Positions 56,519 through 64,000 of a stretch of 64,000 bases of DNA are shown here, one piece after another; position 1 is the first letter of the stretch, and every line of letters starts with the position of its first letter. The translations under genes and the position numbers were made by a program. Origin of the DNA: Entomortierella parvispora (Eukaryota > Mortierellomycota > Mortierellomycetes > Mortierellales > Mortierellaceae); NCBI GenBank assembly GCA_963573315.1, contig OY752148.1:2099263-2163262 (forward strand), read 5' to 3'. The notes beneath the pieces are model-generated. The model saw only the letters and a list, made by a program, of their open reading frames with translations, ran no database searches and was not told the DNA's origin.

Positions 56519-58237
56519 ATGACGGACCTGGACAATCGCAGAAAACTCCAAGTGACCTTCAAAGGTGAGGTCAACTGTTATCTCGTTCATAAAACCCTGG
56601 AGCACTGCAATTGCCCGACTTGCAGAAATTGGATCCATCGTGAGAACGCCGAGCACTTTCTCGACGACACAAAAACCTTTGGCTACATCACTCTGAGAAA
56701 GGATGTTCCGGAAGAATCGTTCTACATCTGTTCAAATCACATCCTCGACATGAACCTGGTGCCACACTTAGGTCTCAAACGCGATCCTCCCATGACAATG
56801 ATTATACATGGCAATGACCAAGAATCAACATGGAATGACCAGGTCGCGGTTGGGTCCAAGATACTCGGGATAGTCTCCATCAAGGTTTATTCTCATGTCG
56901 TTCAAGAGTCGCCATTGGCTCTGAAACAGGACGGTGTCCGATCACCGAGCAGGCTCAAGTTGACCTTTCGAGGGCCACAGAGATGCTTCTTTATATTTTC
57001 GACCGTAAGCGATTGCCGATGCAATACATGCAGGGCTTGGATACGTTGCGAGAGGTCCCATTTTCTCGACAAGGAAAAGAATAAGTATGGTCTTATTCCT
57101 TTTGAACAAGTCCCTCTCGAAGTCAGGGAGTACGACTTTTGCTGGGATCACGAGATGAGGGTGAGGTTTGACCCCTGGCCAAATCGTGATCTTCTTCAAG
57201 CAAGACGCCCCGAAATTACTCTCAGAGGTTGGAAACAGAGCGCAGTCTATCGGGACAGTACCAAACTTGAAACTGGTATTTGTGAAATGAGAATGGAGAT
57301 CTGTTGTGTCAATGAGCTGCCGGACTACAGCGATATAGCAAACGTCCTATCTACTTCCCAGCAGCCTGATCAGCTTACCTCTGGGTCATTTAAGAAAGGG
57401 CGAGTCGACACTTTGCCGTCCAAACTTGATGAGACCAAGTTATCTGAACGACCTTTTACCACAGCAGATGGACTTGGACGATACCAACATCTGGCGGAGA
57501 TCTACAATGATGAGCCCCCTGATTACCACGACATCGATAGGTTCTCTGGCACTATCCCACACCCAAGTCGTGAAGCGGAAACAGAGACAGCGGCGGCAGC
57601 GCAGTCAGGAGATCGTCATTTTCCAGATCAAGGCCAAGGCCACAATATGGAAGATTTGCGGCTGAACGCCACCACTAGCTGCTCTTCTCCACCCCCGAAC
57701 AAACTCGGGATCAGATATGTTGGCAGCAGGAAAGGTCTTTTGGCCTTTCATACAAAATCACACTGCAGTTGCGCCGTCTGCAACGACTGGACAAGTTTAC
57801 AGAACATCCCATTCAAGAATGACAAGGGGTCCTATGGCGTGATACCGTTCAAAAGAAGATCGGACGACAGGGATGTTGATATCTGCCCAAATCATTTCAT
57901 GATAATGGGCGTGGTCCCTTGGTCAGATCGATACAACACCGACAGGAAGGATATGTGTCTGGAGGTCAGTGGTCAGGACCAAAATGGATTGTGGCGGGAT
58001 ATAGTCGGGGATGATGTAGATTCTTGTAAAATCATCTTGAAGGTCCGTCCTGCCGCCGCCGAGACAAGAACAACTACAGCGGCAAGGATAACGGCTAACG
58101 AATCTTGGTCAATAGAGTCAGAATTCAAGTTTCGTGGGAATGATAACTGCTATCGAGCATTTCAAGCAGAGGTCGACTGCGGATGTACCAAGTGCGAATT
58201 CTGGGCAAGAAAAAACTCTGTTTGCTGTCGTTCATAA
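56519..58237 (+). CDS. Protein with tandem C-x-C-x2-C / C-x2-H repeats, family not recognised
   Basis: Single exon, 572 aa from ATG 56519 (in ACAATGACGG after a pyrimidine-rich leader; a longer frame from 56399 would translate that leader). It holds three full units of about 115-120 residues and the start of a fourth. Each unit has a beta-type lead-in (KLQVTFKG, RLKLTFRG, KLGIRYVG, EFKFRG), then C-x-C-x2-C-x2-W (Cys30/32/35, 166/168/171, 416/418/421, 554/556/559), a FGY/YGLIPF/YGVIPF strand, then C-x2-H (71/74, C208 with H211, 456/459). Such spacing suggests a metal site. The linker between units 2 and 3 carries LPDY (267-270) and PPDY (333-336). Unit 4 is cut short by a frame change after Trp562. 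No domain family I know fits. Confidence 0.8.
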   Translation: MTDLDNRRKLQVTFKGEVNCYLVHKTLEHCNCPTCRNWIHRENAEHFLDDTKTFGYITLRKDVPEESFYICSNHILDMNLVPHLGLKRDPPMTMIIHGNDQESTWNDQVAVGSKILGIVSIKVYSHVVQESPLALKQDGVRSPSRLKLTFRGPQRCFFIFSTVSDCRCNTCRAWIRCERSHFLDKEKNKYGLIPFEQVPLEVREYDFCWDHEMRVRFDPWPNRDLLQARRPEITLRGWKQSAVYRDSTKLETGICEMRMEICCVNELPDYSDIANVLSTSQQPDQLTSGSFKKGRVDTLPSKLDETKLSERPFTTADGLGRYQHLAEIYNDEPPDYHDIDRFSGTIPHPSREAETETAAAAQSGDRHFPDQGQGHNMEDLRLNATTSCSSPPPNKLGIRYVGSRKGLLAFHTKSHCSCAVCNDWTSLQNIPFKNDKGSYGVIPFKRRSDDRDVDICPNHFMIMGVVPWSDRYNTDRKDMCLEVSGQDQNGLWRDIVGDDVDSCKIILKVRPAAAETRTTTAARITANESWSIESEFKFRGNDNCYRAFQAEVDCGCTKCEFWARKNSVCCRS

Positions 58238-58659
58238 ATGGATTGACACGATATTTGAACATGAAATGACACGCGTTCCTGGACATGTGTGCCAATTCCT
58301 GGCATGTTAAAAAGGGAACAGACACCTTTCGTCGATGAACTACCGGTGAATCAGTGATGCATTAAAGTGGGCGACGCGAACCTAGCTCAGGTACCTACTT
58401 GTCACCTGCTTCAGTTATCGTATCATCGCGTTTATGGGATCATGTCCCTGAAGCCTGAAAACACTTCTCCGCACCCATTTCAGAAAGCCTTGTTCTAATC
58501 GACCAGTTCTGCATCTAGTAGATCTTATCATCTCTCCCCGATCTTTCCCATCATCACCCTGCTGTCATTTGCTGCCCATCAACGTCGCCATCCTAGCTTA
58601 CACTCATAGTCTCATCTCAATATCACCCCACTTCTAATTAGCGTCGGTCTCTTCTGTGC
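58238..58659. other. Downstream flank of Cys-repeat gene
   Basis: The first bases may continue the broken fourth repeat in another frame (FAVV-like strand), then decay. No gene seen. Confidence 0.4.
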
Positions 58660-58892
58660 AAAATATCGCGTTTCTTACCGCCATTCCTGCGCATAATGTC
58701 ACCGAATCTCGTGTTTCTGTGCATACTGCCATCGAATCTTGCGTCTCTGCCATAATGTCACCGAATCTCGCGTCTCTTGGCAACATTCCTGCGCATAATG
58801 TCATCGAATCTCGCGTCTCTGCACATACAGTAATGCCTTCGAATCTCGTGTTTCTGTGAAAAATCTCGCGTCTCAATCTCGCGTCTCTTAAC
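58660..58892 (+). repeat. Imperfect tandem array of CGAATCTCGCGTCTCTG-type units
   Basis: At least seven copies of the core ATCTCGCGTCTC or ATCTCGTGTTTC, most joined by spacers of the form GCATAATGTCACCGA. Unit length varies from about 13 to 45 bases, shortening towards the right end. The array gives open frames on both strands, but these are by-products of the repeat. Confidence 0.85.
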
Positions 58893-59508
58893 AGCTACAA
58901 TTTTGCCTCTCTTCCTCCGTAGCTTGGGGAGACAGTATTTGAAACACTACTTGAATGTTTTTTTTTGTGTGGGATGATCCAGAGCCTCTATTGCGACGAC
59001 TTCCATGGGAAGATAGTGACCGCAAAATGCAAGGAGGCGTGTGCGGGTCTACAGGTTTATAAGAATAAGTACTGTTGGAAGGAAATTAATAGTGTCATGG
59101 GATCCCGACGCGTTGCATGTTCTCCACACTCCCATGTATATTCTCCACGCCCTGTATTCCCATGCATCCTGTGCATATTGTTGGGAATCTACACAGGGTT
59201 GTGTACTTTTAACATACACAGGGCCATTGCATACGCCTTAGTCCCCTGGCATGCAGATGAATGTCACTTCAAGGAGTGTACGCGTCGATGCACAAGAAGG
59301 TTGCATGAGAGGATCTTGTCTCCGTTGTCTCCACTAATCGCGCGCTGTTTTCATGTTGCCACCTGACGCGGTGACCCAAGAGCCCCATCCACACTAAAGT
59401 CGTGTTGGCAGGAACACTATCGCCGACAGCAACAGTGCCAAGTGAAAGTACCATCACGCGATCGAGGCGCTCCATTCTGAGAAAGTTTCAATCGCACCAG
59501 TAATGATC
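58893..59508. other. Region between tandem array and repeat relic
   Basis: A plus-strand frame of 133 codons (58965-59366) is present but contains Cys/His-rich sequence with no clear similarity; I do not support it as a gene. Confidence 0.4.
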
Positions 59509-59754
59509 TTTCATTTCAAGGGCCTTTGCAATTGCAACCAGTGTGAATACTGGACAAGAATGTAACTGATCCCATTCAAGCACGACCAAGGCAATCATGG
59601 ACTCGTGTCATTCATAAAGCCCCCCCCCCCTGATATGAGGATATTCGATGTCTGTCAGCAACTCGTCATGGAATTGGGCTTGGCACAATGGTCCAATCAT
59701 GATTATATAGACACCAGTATTTTGAGGGTCACTATCCAAGGGGATCAGGAATGA
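59509..59754 (+). pseudogene. Decayed single unit of the C-x-C-x2-C repeat
   Basis: One continuous frame, apart from one in-frame TAA, reads FHFKGLCNCNQCEYWTRM, stop, LIPFKHDQGNHGLVSFIK, a proline run from a C-tract, then DVCQQLV and a WSNHDYIDTSILRVTIQGDQ end. This lines up along its whole length with unit 3 of the protein at 56519-58237 (HCSCAVCNDW, IPFKNDKGSYGVIPFK, DICPNHF, WSDRYNTDR, EVSGQDQ). The C-x2-H is changed to C-x2-L, and the stop and the C10-like run mark decay. It shows that the gene once extended, or was duplicated, at least 1.5 kb further. Confidence 0.8.
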
Positions 59755-59821
59755 CAGGATCAAGATCGATTCCGCAAGATCTGTCATGTATCCATAGAAT
59801 GGAAGAGAAATGTTGCTTTAT

Positions 59822-60690
59822 TCAAAAGAGACTTACGCCACGAAAGACAAATCTGTCCTTCTTGTCGCAAATATCTTCTAGTATACAACAACTGGCGTAG
59901 TGCATCTGAGGGAGAGGAGTGATCTTCCCTTCGACGGCCCTCAATCTCGGCCAGTGCTCTCTCATCCACCATGCGTCCGCCTCCGTCAACTCCTGGTTCG
60001 TACCAGTCACGTCCAATGTTCTCAGTTGGCGCCATCCTTTTAGTCTGTCAAGACCATGCTTGAGCCCAAACTTCAGGTCGCAGCCTTGACCGGATACAAA
60101 TGGACTTTCAATCGTCTCCGCGAGAGTGAAGTGCTCCATACGAGTCAGCGTTCCCAAGCGCTTGAACATGGGCCACGGCTCTGCCCCTTCTGCAGACCCG
60201 TCCGTGGTGGTTCCTGTATAGGCTGCACTTGAATTTTCATAGACTTTCTCAGTCGAGGTTGGCGTTGGAATTGTTGGATTCGTCCAGACACCGATACGGC
60301 ATCTGACAAGACGCAGACAGACCCAAGGTCGGTGATCCCATATCACATGATTCTCATGAATAAGATTGGCCGAAAAGGATTCCAGAAGAGGTAGGCTGCA
60401 GAGCAAATCCTGAAAGGTGGAGCTCCCGATATTGCCTGCCGAATGCAACTTGAATGACTGAGGAGTAGACGCGAATGGACTCTGAAGCAACTTCCTTGAC
60501 CCATCCTCTATCCAAATGCATGTTGCATGGAGTGACCTAAGAGGGACGACATGGCCAGATGTGCTTCTCAAAAGCAGAAATGGATAGAGAAGATCCTCTA
60601 TCCCAGGGCATGGATGCCTGCTTTCCGTCATGACATCCTCTAGTTTCGGACAATGGATCGTCAGGATGTCCAAAAAGTCTCTTGTGTTAT
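59822..60690 (-). pseudogene. 5'-truncated F-box/LRR-like relic
   Basis: About 290 codons open on the minus strand, encoding Leu-rich segments (LLYPFLLLRST, FQDLLCSLPLLESFSANL, LRTLDVTG) and the tail WWMREHWPRLRAVEGKI. This tail matches WMAQHWPRLRKIVGL at the end of the F-box protein encoded at 50996-53482. The F-box half is missing: upstream the frame runs directly into the 3' end of the next locus at 60691, and no in-frame ATG starts it sensibly. Probably the end of a former F-box gene cut off by rearrangement. Confidence 0.65.
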
Positions 60691-62424
60691 CTAGGCTATA
60701 TTGCCCTTTCTCCCTTTACCTTTCTTGGATGACTTCGCCGCGTTTTCGAGGTCCTTGGCCAATCTGAAGTACGTGCTCTTTTCATGGGTAAGAACCTTAA
60801 TTACGGATCGCAATGGTAGCAAGGTTCGACGATGTGCTCGAACGACTTGTCGTTGGTGGTTCAAGATCGAAAGCGAGTGTTCGATTTCTTGCTGGTTGAG
60901 GACGGGGAGTGCTCCTTCATGCTTCTTGTCCACAAGCATTGCCGTACAGTTTTCGTTGGATTCAGGTGAGCGCCCCTCAACATTCGTTGCCAGTGCTGTC
61001 TTCTCATCACCACCAGGTCCAGGGCGGACTCTGTTTTGTCGACCTCCCGTCCTGGTCCCTGCCGTGGTTGTTGATCACGTCGCCGCCGTTGTAGTAGATC
61101 GTAATGCTGTATCTCTCTTTCAACAGAGTGTGGCACCCGCTTTGGAGTGCACCGATAAGGATCTCCAGCGGTTTCTTTGAGTAGACGGGCTTACCAACCT
61201 GCTTGCCATTCGAGTACTTGGTCAGGTATTTTCTGGTATTCCAGGGGTTCTTTACGCGTATGCGATGCTCGCCGCTCTGCTTAGTCCTGTACACAAAATC
61301 GATCGTGTTCTTGTCCTTGAGCAAGCAGCTGGTAGGCACGTCATCGCCGAACTGTGGGTGCACGGCAGAGAGGTCCTCTTTGGTCAACAACACCATGGCG
61401 CGAATGTAACCGATGAACTCGTTGTTCTCGAACACAACCAGGCTGCTTTTGAACACGAGAATCTCCTTGTCGCTGCCGTTGTCCAATGCAAGCGAGACGA
61501 CCTTGACGTCCTTGTCTTCAACAATTCTCGTCACGCTCGTGGCATGTTCCAGCTGCTGAAACGCACTGAGATCAGACACAAGCACCTCAGTGTTCACCGC
61601 TTCTAGGTCCTCCTCGACCTCTCCTGGCTTATGCTCTGAAAGGTGCTGCAGAGGCCAAAAGTCACAGACCCGTTGTTCTGGCTGTACACCTCCTCGACAT
61701 CTTCTTTTGAAACATACTTGGCAGATTTCTGTGAGAAGCTGTCAGCTGTCGGCAATTGCCCAGACGACCCCGAGCCAGCCAGCGCGATCATCAGCATGAC
61801 AGGCTGGGATGCCTGCGACAACGCTTTGAGAAGCTGGAAGGAGACGGGCCTAGCAGTGGTATCCAAATCATCATCGTCTGCCTTGGCTACGGTAAGCTGC
61901 TCGACTGTTTTCTCTTTCTTTACAGCCACGGGCGTGAGGAGCTTGACGATCTCTGCTGGCAGCTCTGGTCGGTCTTTGAAACTCGCCTATCCCGAAATCA
62001 ACTTGTATCCCAGCGACTTTGGCCCAATCACGTATTTCCTGTCAGACAGCACATCGATCTTGACCTTTTTGTCTGGGCATCCGAAAAACGCACCATCGAC
62101 ACGCTGTATCCCCGACTCAAGCTCTTCGCAATGGCGAAAATACAGGTGCAAGCCCCCGTTCTTGGTCTGTACCCTTGGGATCTTGCTCTCATCGACCAAA
62201 TACTTCTTCAACAGCCCCCAAGCCTGGACACCGCACATGTACTTCTCGGGGCTTTCCTTGTCCTTGATGAGATCACAATCGATAACAGCGAGGTTGCTGG
62301 CCTTCCCGCACAAGATCCCATAGTGCTGTCCCTTCTCGTGCTGTCTAGACTCCGTGAGCTTCTGCCAAGCTGAAATTCTTGGGCTTTTGTCCTCATTGCA
62401 TGGAAAAGTTACAACCGCTGTCAT
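60691..62424 (-). pseudogene. Disrupted gene with N-terminal Prim-Pol-like domain
   Basis: From ATG 62424 the frame encodes a region like the bifunctional primase/polymerase (Prim-Pol, archaeo-eukaryotic primase-like) domain: SPRISAWQKL, GQHYGILCGKASNLAVIDCD, VQTKNGGLHLYFRH and RKYVIGPKSLGY in the family's order. An in-frame TAG at 61989-61987 stops it, after which the same frame continues (PELPAEIVKLL) to 61603. A second frame (about 61640-61007) and a third (about 61020-60691, ending in a Lys/Gly tail) carry the rest. A short 44-nt GT-AG intron near 61650 could join the first two, but the TAG and the last frame change look like real damage. Function of the C-terminal parts unknown. Prim-Pol proteins are typical of viruses, plasmids and mobile elements. 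Confidence 0.55.
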
Positions 62425-62733
62425 GGTAGATAGGGCCTGTTACGTTGTAAGAGATGGAAGGGTATTGGGGAGAGCTGGTAGGTGTTTGATGGTCTTTAAA
62501 AAGTCTCGGCGGGCAGACGTGGGGTGCGGTGCAGCGAGCGAAGCAGGAAAAAGCAGCGGTGTTGTCAAAAGGGCTGTGCTTTTTGAGACAGCATGTGGCA
62601 GTGCACCCACATGACTCTCCAGCAGTGACTGTTTCTGGTAGCGCGTCACCATCAACAAAACGAAAATGGGGCCTTCATGCCATCTCCCGTTCTCCATTCA
62701 CACGCTCCACCTCCCCACTGCATTCACTCCTCC
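62425..62733. other. Divergent region between Prim-Pol relic and Crinkler gene
   Basis: 309 bp separating the two ATGs on opposite strands. No TATA box or gene seen. Confidence 0.5.
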
Positions 62734-64000
62734 ATGGCGGCAGACACGCTCACACTCTTCTGTCTCCTCAGTGGCGACTCTACAGCGTCCGCCTTCCCTC
62801 TCCAGATTTCCGCTGACAGTACAGTCGGCACACTCAAGAAAGCCATCACAGGAGAGAACCCAGGTGCCTTTGAGCACAATGATGCTAAGGACTTGGTGCT
62901 CTGGCGAGCCACAGTGCCCACCGACGAGAGTGCAGGAGACGAGCGCATCATCAAGCTTGATGACTTGGACGACAAGACAAAGCTTGCCAACCCAAGGGCA
63001 TGCCTCTCCAAGCTGTTCCCCGAGAGCCTTGACGACAGCACATACATCGTTGTCGAGCGACCAAAGGTATGTCCGAAGATCGCCCTTTGAGTTTAGCCGG
63101 GCAGAAGGCAGAGTGGCTCCTATAAAAGATGATCTGCCTTCTACCCAGTGGTCCGTGCACGGCTTACTAATCACGTCTTCTAAATAATAGCCACAAAGCA
63201 CGCCGCAAACGCTCGAGCTGGAGGCGAGGATGGCAGCATTGCAGGAGGAGAATGCCGAGTTGAGAAGCACATCTATTTGTGAGTGTGAATGGCCCGACGG
63301 GATGAAATATTCGAGATGATGTTCTTGAAGAAGAAAGCTAAATGTTTATTCGGCTTGTTCTTTAGCATTGGCAATCGTCGACAAAAGAGGCGGAAAAAAC
63401 AAACAAATTTGCCGATACGTGGCTGACACGAAGACAGCAACTCTTGACGAACTACGACAACTCCTTGGGCAGCATTTCGAGCAGTGTGAAACAGACACAT
63501 TCGTGCAAATTTATTTGTATCAACCTGGGTGTGCAACCCCTGTTTGGTTATCCAACGACGACGTGCTCCGCTCTTGTCTGGACATAGCCAAGGACAATGG
63601 ATACAAGACCTTTATCATATCTTTGGATAGTCCGGCCAAGATCTTCTCGTCTTTCACCTGGAGCGATACTCAAACCCAGTATGGAGTCGGAGAGGCTGAA
63701 CTTTTGCCAGAGTTTGATATTGAACCCAAGTCATTGCAGGACGACGAGAAAACGACATTGGAACACGTTGTCCAGGATTGTATTTGCAAGCAGAAGGCAT
63801 ACTTGCTTGGACCGGGCGCAAGCGAGAGAACAAAATCATCGGTTGTCGATACGTTCATGGTTGGAGCCATGCAATCCTACTATTCCCATATGTACCTGGC
63901 ACAAGAACATCCGATGAGCGGTATGCGTGGTCACGGGCCCGTCGACTATGCTGTTATTGACCGACGAAATAACTCACAGGTTCTTAGTGTTACGGAAGTC
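62734..64000 (+). CDS. Crinkler (CRN) family protein, 3' end outside window
   Basis: Exons 62734-63066, 63191-63278 and 63366 to the window edge; 352 residues visible. The N-terminal ubiquitin-like Crinkler domain is clear: LTLFCLLSGD, AFPLQISADSTVGTLKKAI, LVLWRATVP and IVVERP. A short coiled-coil linker (MAALQEENAELRS) follows. The later part (GPVDYAVIDRR then LSVTEV at the edge) resembles the D...E-x-K core of a PD-(D/E)xK nuclease-type C-terminal domain seen in some Crinklers, but the Lys would be outside the window. Crinklers were described as host-cell-entering effectors in oomycetes and are common in Mortierella-group and arbuscular fungi, where roles are unclear. No signal peptide is visible. 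It is divergent from the Prim-Pol-like gene. Confidence 0.88.

Noticed and set aside
58634..58876. Repeat-like frames in the tandem array
   Set aside because: Product of the nucleotide repeat on both strands; no conserved peptide logic.
58965..59366. 133-codon plus-strand frame
   Set aside because: Cys/His-rich by chance; does not follow the repeat pattern of the gene upstream and lacks a promoter.
1..64000. tRNA, rRNA, CRISPR or bacterial-type operons
   Set aside because: Looked for tRNA T-loop and anticodon-arm patterns and regular spaced repeats; found none that hold up.

Overview
This window is nuclear DNA of a filamentous fungus, most likely a Mortierellomycete (Mortierella/Linnemannia type). 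The evidence is many short GT-AG introns (roughly 80-140 nt, one GC-AG), fungal cell-wall enzymes, large F-box/LRR-like proteins and a Crinkler gene of the kind expanded in Mortierella and Glomeromycotina. The lineage is inferred from gene content, not from a search. Exon joins below were worked out by hand from donor/acceptor sequences, and every spliced total was checked to be divisible by three.

Left (1-12.5 kb): two tandem single-pass membrane proteins with PPxY motifs, separated by a complete 2.93-kb pogo/Tigger-like DNA transposon with perfect 138-bp terminal inverted repeats and a TA target duplication. Then come the remains of a Stealth-type phosphotransferase gene, an Mx/dynamin-like GTPase, three small secreted or membrane proteins with TATA promoters, and a diverged duplicated 0.28-kb segment.

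Middle (14-49 kb) is a dense housekeeping block: peroxisomal enoyl-CoA isomerase/hydratase, GH16 wall transglycosylase, a membrane-anchored amidohydrolase with a decayed second copy of its own fold, PAM17, GH20 hexosaminidase, secreted lipase, Cu/Zn SOD, a GNAT acetyltransferase, U1-C and PRP17 (divergent, both spliceosomal), a BTB-like acidic protein, a coiled-coil polyQ/polyN protein, ribosomal protein eL37, a mucin-like wall-sensor-type membrane protein, and RCC1L/FMP25 and bL21m (divergent, both mitochondrial).

Right (49-64 kb) is accessory in character: two divergent F-box proteins, a cytochrome P450 whose stop lies one base from that of its convergent F-box neighbour, and a cysteine-repeat protein of a family I do not recognise (three full and one truncated C-x-C-x2-C...C-x2-H units, plus a decayed unit 1.3 kb downstream). 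Then follow a degenerate tandem array, a 5'-truncated F-box relic, a disrupted gene with a Prim-Pol-like domain, and a Crinkler gene running off the window edge. The cysteine-repeat protein and the Prim-Pol/Crinkler pair are the best candidates for something undescribed.
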